Shown: positions 56,729 to 64,000 of the stretch, in pieces | Layout of the letters: each line of letters starts with the position of its first letter | Numbering within the stretch: the first letter of the stretch is position 1 | Assembly: GCA_020632715.1 (NCBI GenBank) | Contig: JACKFA010000009.1 | Coordinates: 382,978-446,977, forward strand | DNA: 64,000 nucleotides | Direction: 5' to 3' | Origin: Deltaproteobacteria bacterium | Lineage (GTDB): Bacteria; Myxococcota_A; UBA9042; PHBI01 | Made by a program: the position numbers and the translations under genes | The notes under the pieces: generated by a model | What the model was told of the DNA's origin: nothing | What the model saw: the letters and a program-made list of their open reading frames with translations, nothing else | Database searches by the model: none

Positions 56729-58462
56729 ATGGAAAACGACATCTACGCGAAGGCCCGGGCCGACCTCCAGGCGTGGCGCGAGCGCCAGCCGACGAATTTC
56801 TTCACGGAGAACCGGCAGCTCGGGCGCCTCACGCGGCGCTTCCTCGGGGAGGACGGCTGGGCGCGGCACCGGGCGCACCTCGAGCGCTTCGGTGCGGTGG
56901 CGGCGGGGCCGCTCGACGCGGCCGCCATCGAGAACAACCGCGCAGGGAACGAGCCGAAGCTCGATCGGTGGTCGCCGATCGGGGAGCGGCTCGAGGCGAT
57001 CGCGCACCACCCGTCGTTCCAGGCCTGCGGGCGGCACATCTACGAGGACGGCGAGGTCATCGCGGCCTATGGCGGCGACGCCCCGCACGCGCGGGCGCTG
57101 GCGCTCTTCTTCCTGTCGAGCCACGCCGGTGAGGCCGGCCACAACTGCCCCGTCGCGTGCACGGCGGGCATCGTGAAGGCGCTCGCGGCCGAGGGCTCGG
57201 AGGAGCTCAAGGCGCGCTACATGCCGGGGCTGCTCACGAACCGCTTCGAGGAGCGCCTCGACGGGGCGCAGTTCCTGACCGAGATCCAGGGCGGCTCGGA
57301 CGTCGGGGCGAACGGGACGCGCGCGGAGCCGGACGGCGAGGCGCTCGGGACGACGCGCTGGCGGATCCACGGTGAGAAGTGGTTCTGCAGCAACGCCGAC
57401 GCGGACCTCATCCTGATGACGGCGCGCTGGGGCGGGCCCGGGACGTCGGGGCTCGGGCTCTTCCTCGTGCCGCGCCTCCTCGAGGACGGGAGCGTCAACG
57501 CGTTCACGATCCGGCGCCTGAAGGAGAAGCTCGGGACGCGCTCGATGGCGTCGGGGGAGATCGACTTCCACGGGGCGGTGGCCTACGCCGTGGGGCCCGT
57601 GGAGCGCGGCTTCAAGACGGTGATCACGCAGGTCATCCACACGTCGCGCCTCTACAACACGATGGCGACGGGGGCGAACGCGCAGCGGGCGTACTTCGTG
57701 GCGAAGGCGTACGCGGAGACGCGGGAGGCGTTCGGGAAGGTCATCGGGGACTTCCCGCTGGTGGCGGAGATGATCGCGTCGCTGCGCGGCGTGACGGGGG
57801 CCATCACGGCGGCGGGGATGACGCTCGCGCGTGGGCTCGACCGGCTCGAGGCCGGGGGGCTCGACGAGGCTGAGCACGCCTGGCTCCGCGTGGCGACGAA
57901 CCTCGCGAAGATGCGCTCGTCGCAGCACAGCCACCGGGCGGTGCTGACGGCCATCGAGACGCTCGGCGGCAACGGCGCCATCGAGACGTTCAGCGTGCTG
58001 CCGCGGCTCCTGCGGGACAACGTCGTGTGCGAGAACTGGGAGGGCACGCACAACACGCTGGTGGCGCAGACGCTCAGGGACTTCGGGCGGCTCCGGCTGC
58101 ACGAGGGCTTCCTCGCGGTGCTGCGGCGGGACCTCCTGACGGGCGTCGCGAGCGTGGACGCGGCGACGGCGCCCGCGCGAGCGGCGGTCGAGCACGTGGC
58201 GGACGCGCTGCACGCGGTGCTCGCGGAGAAGGACCCCGACGTCGCCACGTTCATGCTGCGGCCGCACGCGGAGCGGCTGGCGGACGCGATGTTCGCGAGC
58301 GCGTGGGCGCAGGACGTCGCGCGGGAAGAGGACGCGGCGCGGCGGGACGCGGAGGCCGAGGCGCTCGGCTGGTTCGTGGACCAGCACGTGGCGGCGACGC
58401 CGCCGACGCGCGACGGGAGCCAGGCGGCGCGGGCGGCGCGGGTGGCGGCGCTGCCGGCCTGA
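56729..58462 (+). CDS. Acyl-CoA dehydrogenase, AidB-type
   Basis: 577-residue FAD enzyme. ATG at 56729 is preceded by GGAGGAGG; the ATG at 56687 gives an implausible tail. Family strings are NCPVACTAGIVKAL, AQFLTEIQGGSDVGAN, WFCSNADADLILMTAR, KEKLGTRSMASGEIDF and the late IETLGGNGAIETFSVLPRLL and WEGTHNTLVAQTL. This last region resembles AidB-type flavoproteins. Substrate unknown. Probably shares control with the divergent dehydrogenase at 54711. It ends at a convergent CACGGAGA repeat array. Confidence 0.9.
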   Translation: MENDIYAKARADLQAWRERQPTNFFTENRQLGRLTRRFLGEDGWARHRAHLERFGAVAAGPLDAAAIENNRAGNEPKLDRWSPIGERLEAIAHHPSFQACGRHIYEDGEVIAAYGGDAPHARALALFFLSSHAGEAGHNCPVACTAGIVKALAAEGSEELKARYMPGLLTNRFEERLDGAQFLTEIQGGSDVGANGTRAEPDGEALGTTRWRIHGEKWFCSNADADLILMTARWGGPGTSGLGLFLVPRLLEDGSVNAFTIRRLKEKLGTRSMASGEIDFHGAVAYAVGPVERGFKTVITQVIHTSRLYNTMATGANAQRAYFVAKAYAETREAFGKVIGDFPLVAEMIASLRGVTGAITAAGMTLARGLDRLEAGGLDEAEHAWLRVATNLAKMRSSQHSHRAVLTAIETLGGNGAIETFSVLPRLLRDNVVCENWEGTHNTLVAQTLRDFGRLRLHEGFLAVLRRDLLTGVASVDAATAPARAAVEHVADALHAVLAEKDPDVATFMLRPHAERLADAMFASAWAQDVAREEDAARRDAEAEALGWFVDQHVAATPPTRDGSQAARAARVAALPA

Positions 58463-58847
58463 GCGCGGGCTTACGTCGCTGAGATCCTCCGCGCAGGGGG
58501 GAGACACGGAGACACGGAGGAGCACGGAGAGGAAGGCGGCGAGCGCTGGCTCACGTCGCCGAGATCAGGACTTTTTTCACCACGGAGCACGGAGACACGG
58601 GCGGGATCGTTCGTCGACCACGCGTAGACGCCCTGTCGAAGCACGATCCCTCCGTGCCTCCGTGCCTCCGTGGTCCCGCTCCGACGGCTCCCGAAAGCCC
58701 GAAGGCGCCTCTCCGTGCCCCTCCGCGTCTCCGTGTCTCCGTGGTCTCGCTCCGACGGCACCCCGAAGCCGAGGGCGCCCCTCCGTGTCTCCGTGTCTCC
58801 GTGGTCACGCCCCGTCGGCGCCCCGGAGCCCTGCACCCAGCCCAGCG
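58463..58847. repeat. CACGGAGA inverted-repeat array, copy 3 (acyl-CoA dehydrogenase / DUF1015 convergent gap)
   Basis: This 385-bp gap has two left arms (58497-58532, and 58578-58600 reading CACCACGGAGCACGGAGACA) and three right arms (58648-58675, 58711-58746, 58780-58807) of the CTCCGTGTCTCCGTGTCTCC type. The right-arm units are joined by a duplicated stretch beginning GCTCCGACGGC. ACGTCGC(T/C)GAGATC is also repeated (58473 and 58553). Thus the basic unit has been amplified in tandem here. Confidence 0.85.
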
Positions 58848-60077
58848 TCAGCCCCGGCGCCAGCTGTTCACGAACAGCCCGCTCGCGAGCTTCGGCTCGA
58901 ACCACGTGGACTTCGGCGGCATGATCTTGTCGTCGTCCGCCACGGCGAAGAGCTCGCCGAGCGACGTCGGCCACATCGCGAACGCCACCCCGCCGCCCTG
59001 CGCGTCCACCCGCTTCGCGAGGGCGTCCGTGCCGCGGCTCCCGCCGACGAAGTCGATGCGCTCGTCCGTCCGCGGGTCGGTGATGCCGAGGATCGGCCCG
59101 AGCAGGTGATCCTGGAGGATCGACACGTCGAGGCTCGCGATGGGATCGGCGTCGTCGACGAGCCCGAGCCGCGCCGTCAGCTCCCGCCACTGCCCGTCGA
59201 GGTACATCGCGAAGCGGTGCCGACCCGTCGGCCGCGAGGGCCCGTCGAACGGGCCCACCACGAAGTTCTCCGCCACCGCCGCGAGGAACTCGTCCGGCGA
59301 GAGCCCGTTCAGGTCCTTCACGACCCGGTTGTAGTCGAGGATCCGGAGCTCGTCGTCCGGGAAGACCACCGCGAGGAGCCCGTCCCAGAGCCCCTCGCCG
59401 CGCTCCGCGTGCAGCTTCTCGCCGACCCGCGCGCCGCTCGCCGCGCGGTGGTGCCCGTCCGCGATGTAGAACGCCGCGACCTGCTCGAAGGCCGCCTCCG
59501 TCGCCGCGAGGTCGTCGCCCCGGAGCGGCCACACCTCGTGGAGGACCCCGTCCTTCGCGCGCGCCGACACCTCCGGCGCCGCGGCCGTCACGCGCGCGAC
59601 GACGCCGCTGAGACCGTCGTTCCCGCGGCACGCGAGCAGCACCGGCCCCGTGTGCGCCTCGCACGCGAGCATCAGGTTCAGCCGATCCTCCTCCTTCGCA
59701 GGCCGCGTCAGCTCATGCCGCTTCACCTTCCCGCTCCGGTAGTCCGCGACCGCCGCGCGCCCGACGAAGCCCGTCTGCACGTGCTCGCCCTGGGTCAGCC
59801 GGTAGATGAAGAGGATCGGCTCGGGCTCCGCGACGAGCGTCCCGTCCGCGACGAGCCCGCCGAGCGCCTTCGCGCCCTGCGCGTAGACCTCCGGCGCGTG
59901 GATGTCGACCTCGTCGCCGAGGTCGATCTCCGGGCGGATCACGTGGAAGAACGAGCGCGCGTTGCCCGCCGCGTGCTCGCGCGCCTCCGCGGTCGAGACC
60001 ACGTCGTAGGGCGGCGTCATGACCTGTCCGGCGAGCTCGGGGCGGGGGCGCAGCGCGGGGAACCTGTGGAGCTTCAT
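58848..60077 (-). CDS. DUF1015 family protein
   Basis: 409-residue soluble protein with the family's opening MKLHRFPALRPRPELAGQVM, TPPYDVVS, SFFHVIRPEIDL, FIYRLTQGEHVQTGFVGRA, AFYIADGHHRAASG and ending FEPKLASGLFVNSW. DUF1015 is a conserved bacterial family of unknown role; in many genomes it sits beside serine or phosphoglycerate-metabolism genes, but the serA-like gene here is 13 kb away. No signal peptide. Converges with the AidB-type gene. Confidence 0.95.
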   Translation of the reverse strand: MKLHRFPALRPRPELAGQVMTPPYDVVSTAEAREHAAGNARSFFHVIRPEIDLGDEVDIHAPEVYAQGAKALGGLVADGTLVAEPEPILFIYRLTQGEHVQTGFVGRAAVADYRSGKVKRHELTRPAKEEDRLNLMLACEAHTGPVLLACRGNDGLSGVVARVTAAAPEVSARAKDGVLHEVWPLRGDDLAATEAAFEQVAAFYIADGHHRAASGARVGEKLHAERGEGLWDGLLAVVFPDDELRILDYNRVVKDLNGLSPDEFLAAVAENFVVGPFDGPSRPTGRHRFAMYLDGQWRELTARLGLVDDADPIASLDVSILQDHLLGPILGITDPRTDERIDFVGGSRGTDALAKRVDAQGGGVAFAMWPTSLGELFAVADDDKIMPPKSTWFEPKLASGLFVNSWRRG

Positions 60078-60181
60078 TCGGCTCTCTCCTCGGGGGCGGG
60101 CGCGTGGCGCGGGGGTGGATGCAGCCGCGCCGGGACCGTATTCGTATCACCCTCGCCCGGGTTGTCACCCCCGACCCGCGC

Positions 60182-60748
60182 TCAGCGGCGGCGCTTGCTC
60201 CGCGCGTAGGTGAGGCTCACCTCGTAGCGGTCGTCCTCGACGTGGCGGATTCGCGCGCGCAGCTCCACCGTGTCGTTCCGCCAGAGGTACGTCTCGACCA
60301 CCCACCGGGCCGGGCGGTTCTCATCGGGGAGCTCGCTCCGCACGGGCTCACCGTAGGTCCGGGTGAGGCTCGCGATCTCCCGATCCGACCTCGCGCGGGT
60401 CCCCGCGAGGAGCGGGAGCACCACGATCTCCACGGCCCGGCCGGCGCCGTCGTAGGCGACGACCACGTCGTCCCAGAAGATCCGGTACATCACCGCGCGC
60501 CGCCCGCCGTGCCTCACCTGGAGCGTCGTGGGGAACCCGTGCCTGGACCGCACGCGCGCCTCGATGTCGGCCCGCGCCTCACCGATCTCGAACGCGGCGG
60601 GCCCGCGCATCGCGGCGAGGCGTGTCGCCGGCGATACGGGCGGGCGCTCCTCCGGGACCACGTCCGCGCGCGGCGCGCCCACCCCGAGCACGAGCCCGCC
60701 GACCACCATGAGGGCGATAGCGACGCCGCGCGGCGCGGCGCGCCTCAC
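60182..60748 (-). CDS. Small exported protein, paralogue of its upstream neighbour
   Basis: 188 residues from the GTG at 60748, which overlaps the neighbour's stop by GTGA. A hydrophobic start VAIALMVVGGLVLGVG suggests export. The body has FEIGEARADIEARVRSRHGF, LTRTYGEPVRS and TYLWRNDTVELRARIRHVED, repeated in type in the upstream protein (LGMPLASAKAALARVGL, LTRLWGTPAG, YTWHGGGADIILT). No family name recognised. Function unknown; Arg-rich tail. Confidence 0.7.
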   Translation of the reverse strand: MRRAAPRGVAIALMVVGGLVLGVGAPRADVVPEERPPVSPATRLAAMRGPAAFEIGEARADIEARVRSRHGFPTTLQVRHGGRRAVMYRIFWDDVVVAYDGAGRAVEIVVLPLLAGTRARSDREIASLTRTYGEPVRSELPDENRPARWVVETYLWRNDTVELRARIRHVEDDRYEVSLTYARSKRRR

Positions 60749-61323
60749 TCGCCGCGCTCCGGCGCGGCCTCGCTCTTCGGCACGTAGAGCTCGGAGACCG
60801 TGTAGATCTGCGTGTCGTCGCCCGCGATCGTGAGGATGATGTCGGCGCCGCCGCCGTGCCACGTGTAGGCGTCCCGCGGGACCGGGCGCGGGCCGTCGTC
60901 CGGCGACACCGGGCCCGCCGGCGTGCCCCAGAGGCGCGTGAGCTCCTTCAGGCGCAGCGTCCCCGCCGCCTCCCCCATGAGCCCCTCCGTGACGCTCAGG
61001 ATCCCGCTCACGCGCTCCTTCGCGTCGAACATCACCGTGGTCGTCGTGCCGTGCCGCTTCACGACGAGCCGCAGCGCGCCGTCGTCGCCGCGGCGCTCCT
61101 CGGCGCGGAGCCCCACCCGCGCGAGCGCCGCCTTCGCGCTCGCGAGCGGCATCCCGAGCGCGACGCCGCGCCAGCCGTCCACCTTCGCGAGGCGCTTCGC
61201 GGGCTTCGTCGGATTCACGGGCTCCGGGTGGATGATCGGCGGCGGGGCGAGATCCGCGCGCGCGGCGCCGCCTGGCACCGCGAGCGCGACGAGCAGGGCC
61301 AGTGACAGGAGCAGCGTCTTCAT
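60745..61323 (-). CDS. Small exported protein, first of a paralogue pair
   Basis: 192 residues; signal peptide MKTLLLSLALLVALAVPGGAARA, preceded by GGAGGT. The Pro-rich N-terminus is followed by GWRGVALGMPLASAKAALARVGLRAEER and a beta-rich C-terminal half with RLWGTPAGPVSPDDGPR. Periplasmic or secreted protein of unknown role, co-translated with its paralogue. Confidence 0.72.
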   Translation of the reverse strand: MKTLLLSLALLVALAVPGGAARADLAPPPIIHPEPVNPTKPAKRLAKVDGWRGVALGMPLASAKAALARVGLRAEERRGDDGALRLVVKRHGTTTTVMFDAKERVSGILSVTEGLMGEAAGTLRLKELTRLWGTPAGPVSPDDGPRPVPRDAYTWHGGGADIILTIAGDDTQIYTVSELYVPKSEAAPERGE

Positions 61324-61400
61324 CCTCGAGACCTCCGGCGGCGGGACACTCGCGGAATGGGGACGCGCGAACGCGGCGGGATCCAACAACCCCGGGGCGA

Positions 61401-64000
61401 TTACTCGAGGTCGCCGCCGATGACCACGTAGCCGTCGGGGCTCGAGACCGAGAGGTTCCCGAGGCCGACCGACGTCCCCGGCGGGAGGTTCGGGTTCGTC
61501 GCCGAGAGATCCGTCGGCGGCAGGTTGAACGGCCCGAACTCCTGGCCGACCAGGAAGCCCGAGATGATGCCCGGGAGCCCGTCCTCGACGAGCGCGCGCA
61601 GGTCGAACACGTCGCCGAGCGCGCCCGCGTCCTCCTCGATGACCTCGAAGTCCGCGAACTCGAGCTGGCCGATCTGCATGGAGAGGCCGTCCTCGCCGGT
61701 CACGAAGCTCGCCGCGAGCCCGAGGTCCGCGTACATCGTCACGCGCACCGGGCTCCCGCCGATGTCGCCCGTGAGCGTCACGAAGAGGTCGCCGACCTGG
61801 AGGCCGAGCCCGCCCTTCTGGCAGTCGTTCAGCACCGGCGGCAGGAGCCAGGAGAGCTCGAGCTGCGCGTTGTCGATGGGGATCGGGAGCGCCCCCGAGC
61901 CGCCGAGGTCGAGCGGGAGCGGCCCGTTCAGGTACCCCGTCCACCAGGCCCCGAAGAAGGCCGCGTTGATGACATCCGTCTTGATGCCGATGCCGACCGA
62001 CGGCGACCAGCCCCACGAGAGCGCCGGATCCGAGCCCGTCAGGCAGCCGGCGCGCCGGATGGCGCCGAGCGGGTCGCGGTCGAGGTTCTCGCCCTTGTCG
62101 GCGTAGATCCCGGTCGAGAGCCCGATGGTGCCGCCGTCGTCCGTGAACGTGACCGTCGAGAGGTCGGTGTAGAAGTCGATGTCGTAGCTGCCGTCGCGCT
62201 CGCCGAGGAGCGCCGGCACCGGGAACGAGGTGTCGATCTCGATGGCGTCGAAGAGCCCGCCGATGAGCGGCCCCGCGAAGCCCTCGATGAGCGGGTTCAG
62301 GATGGCCGGCAGCACCGTCGTCAGGAGCCCGGTGACCGGGTCGAGGATCGAGCCGATGAGCGAGTTCAGGTCGATGAACTGCGAGAGCGGGAAGGTGAGC
62401 GTCTGGTTGCCGACCCCCGGGAAGTTCACGACGCCGAGCGAGAAGACCACGTCCTGCACGGGATCGATGTCGAGCCCGGAGAGCTGCACGTCGTAGTCGC
62501 GGAAGGCGACGTTGAGCGGCCCGGCGGCGGTCTTCGAGACGTCCGTGTGGAGCCGCATCGTGAGGCTCGCGAGCGAGAGGCCGCTCATGAGCGTCGCGTC
62601 GCCGTAGACCTCGGTGTCGAGGACCGGGAGGCAGCCGATGAAGCTGCACGCGTCGGCCTCGAGCGTGAAGCTCGCGTGCACGTTGAGCTCCATCGCGATG
62701 TCGATCGCGTGGCGCGCGGCGTCGCCGATGGTCATGTCGAAGTCGAGCCCGCCCGGGCGGCTGTCGATGCCGACGTGCGTCGTGCCGACCGCGGTCGGCT
62801 CCACCGACGCCGCCGTGATGTCGAGGTCACCGTGGAGGGTGACCGCGAGCCAGCTCACGTTGTCGATGCCGATGGTCCAGCTGTAGTCCGCGAGCGGGAT
62901 GGTCTGGTTCAGCTGCGAGAGCGTGCCCGTCAGCGCGCCGCGGAGGTCCATCTGGCCGAGGGCGAGCTCGAGGAGCGTCGCGAGGTCGTCGATGTGCTGC
63001 GGGTCGTGGACGCCGTCGTCGAGGAAGTCCTGGCCGAGCAGCATCACCATGCCGTCGGGCTGCTGGAGGCCGCGCGCGTCGCTGTTCACGAAGGGCGTGA
63101 ACGCGCTCGAGTAGAGGAAGGTCGGCGTGATCTTCTCCTCGTTGCCGGCCCCGTCGCGCGCGTAGGCGTTGATCATGTTGAGCCCCCAGCCCGACTTCAT
63201 CGGGTGCTCGAAGCTGCCGTCCGCGCCGATGGCGACGTTGTCGCCGTTGATCATGAAGGCCGTGACGCCGCTCCCGGCGCCGTCCGTGACCACGCCCTTG
63301 ATGGTGACCGAGGGCGCCGTGCCCTGGACGGTCGCCCCGCGCTCCGGCCACGTGATGGTGATGGTCGGCGCGGCCCCGTCGACGACGAGGGTCTTCTCGG
63401 CCGTGAGCCGCGGGAGCGGCGCGTCGAGCGTGACGCTGAAGCGGTAGCTGCCGTCCTCGTCGAGGCGGTACTTGTGCTGCGCCGCGTCGAGCTCCACCGC
63501 GTTCGCGGGCGCCGTGAGCGTGCCGGGGGCGTTCGCGACCTCGTTCCCGTAGCGGTCGGTCGCCGTCCAGTAGAGGCGCACGACCGCGCCCGGGAGGTAG
63601 GCGTCCTTCTCCGGGTCGGCGAGAAGGTGGAGCGAGGCCACGTCGCCCGCGAGCACCGTGAGGCGCGCGGTCTGCCGGGTGAGCCCGGGGTTCCCCTCGA
63701 CGTCGCAGCGCACCTCGAACTCGCCGGCCTGCTCGGAGCTGACCTGGCCGTTCGCGAAGACGAGCGGCGCGTCGCCGGCCGGCGTGCCGAGCGCTGCGAC
63801 CTCGTTCCCGTAGGCGTCGGCCGTGACGCAGCGGACGCCCGTCGCGACGCCCGCCGCGACCGGGTTCTCGTCGAAGACCGGGCGCACGACCGTCGGGGCG
63901 CCGGCGGTGACCGTGAGCGTGGCGCCCTCGGCGTCGACGGCGCCCGTCGCCTCGTCGAGGCAGGCCACGTGGTAGGTGCCGACCGCGGTCGCCGAGAGCG
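61401..64000 (-). CDS. Large exported protein with Ig-like repeats and possible TULIP/BPI-like region (5' end outside window)
   Basis: At least 866 residues, open at the right window edge in the same frame (LSATAVGTYHVACLDEATG). The N-terminal visible third holds several Ig-like beta units (DAYGNEVAALG, DRYGNEVANAP), then SGVTAFMINGDN. The second half has alternating amphipathic strands and helices, with LNSLIGSILDPVTGLLTTVLPAILNPL and AGPLIGGLFDAIEID, a pattern reminiscent of TULIP/BPI lipid-binding proteins. No signal peptide can be checked because the start is missing. Its C-terminus ends SSPDGYVVIGGDLE. Confidence 0.7.
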   Translation of the reverse strand, partial: LSATAVGTYHVACLDEATGAVDAEGATLTVTAGAPTVVRPVFDENPVAAGVATGVRCVTADAYGNEVAALGTPAGDAPLVFANGQVSSEQAGEFEVRCDVEGNPGLTRQTARLTVLAGDVASLHLLADPEKDAYLPGAVVRLYWTATDRYGNEVANAPGTLTAPANAVELDAAQHKYRLDEDGSYRFSVTLDAPLPRLTAEKTLVVDGAAPTITITWPERGATVQGTAPSVTIKGVVTDGAGSGVTAFMINGDNVAIGADGSFEHPMKSGWGLNMINAYARDGAGNEEKITPTFLYSSAFTPFVNSDARGLQQPDGMVMLLGQDFLDDGVHDPQHIDDLATLLELALGQMDLRGALTGTLSQLNQTIPLADYSWTIGIDNVSWLAVTLHGDLDITAASVEPTAVGTTHVGIDSRPGGLDFDMTIGDAARHAIDIAMELNVHASFTLEADACSFIGCLPVLDTEVYGDATLMSGLSLASLTMRLHTDVSKTAAGPLNVAFRDYDVQLSGLDIDPVQDVVFSLGVVNFPGVGNQTLTFPLSQFIDLNSLIGSILDPVTGLLTTVLPAILNPLIEGFAGPLIGGLFDAIEIDTSFPVPALLGERDGSYDIDFYTDLSTVTFTDDGGTIGLSTGIYADKGENLDRDPLGAIRRAGCLTGSDPALSWGWSPSVGIGIKTDVINAAFFGAWWTGYLNGPLPLDLGGSGALPIPIDNAQLELSWLLPPVLNDCQKGGLGLQVGDLFVTLTGDIGGSPVRVTMYADLGLAASFVTGEDGLSMQIGQLEFADFEVIEEDAGALGDVFDLRALVEDGLPGIISGFLVGQEFGPFNLPPTDLSATNPNLPPGTSVGLGNLSVSSPDGYVVIGGDLE

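Noticed and set aside
58497..58807. A possible CRISPR array or minisatellite with spacers
   Set aside because: Units are in inverted orientation, irregular, with the spacer itself duplicated; no cas genes.

Overview
The window is 64 kb of very GC-rich chromosomal DNA, gene-dense, with short intergenic gaps and many ATGA, GTGA and TTGA stop/start overlaps. Organism (inference): a Myxococcota or Deltaproteobacteria-type Gram-negative. The clues are many Gly/Asp-rich lipoproteins with Thr-Ala-Asp linkers and disulfide-rich C-x-D-x-D-C repeats, FadL and OmpA outer-membrane proteins, a DUF3160 protein and a CIRCE-controlled groESL. I see no rRNA, tRNA, CRISPR, phage, integrase or transposase.

Layout. 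(1) 1-5449, minus: cell-shape cluster mreB-mreC-mreD-mrdA-rodA (rodA is cut by the window edge); the PBP2 carries a Cys-rich zinc-ribbon-like insert. (2) 5650-8112, plus: a SurA/PpiD-type chaperone and a small membrane protein. (3) 8162-15826, minus: a probable eight-gene operon with a NarI-like membrane protein, a molybdopterin oxidoreductase, a four-cluster ferredoxin, a Rieske protein, a 78-residue membrane protein, a TehA/SLAC1 transporter, NnrS and a cupin. It looks like a nitrogen-oxide-linked respiratory module and is the best candidate for an undescribed system. (4) 16363-21497: TPR lipoprotein, D-cysteine desulfhydrase/ACC deaminase-like enzyme, YaiI/YqxD protein, DUF3160 protein. (5) 21672-23817: sigma-70-like promoter, CIRCE, groES, groEL, then a hairpin. 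(6) 24209-28850: outer-membrane protein, argH, lysA.

(7) 29084-42953: a surface block with a VWA lipoprotein, OmpA protein, small lipoprotein, two tandem FadL paralogues, a secreted beta-propeller-like protein, a lamin-tail lipoprotein, and a lipoprotein with a phosphohistidine plus ATP-binding (PEP synthase/glucan water dikinase-like) module. (8) 43148-47017: small hypothetical, hemerythrin, phosphoglycerate dehydrogenase, duplicated-domain lipoprotein. (9) 47144-50865: a protein made of two fused GT4 glycosyltransferases, then a third glycosyltransferase. (10) 51019-60077: DUF6986-type aldolase-fold protein, DUF2156/MprF-like protein coupled to a class II amidotransferase, two divergent acyl-CoA dehydrogenases, DUF1015 protein. 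(11) 60182-64000: a pair of small exported paralogues, and a large Ig-like/possible TULIP exported protein cut by the window end.

A dispersed inverted repeat built on CACGGAGA / TCTCCGTG fills the gap of three convergent gene pairs (lysA/VWA, aldolase/DUF2156, acyl-CoA dehydrogenase/DUF1015), and a second hairpin repeat of different sequence lies upstream of the respiratory operon. Function calls rest on reading motifs by eye; no database search was possible.
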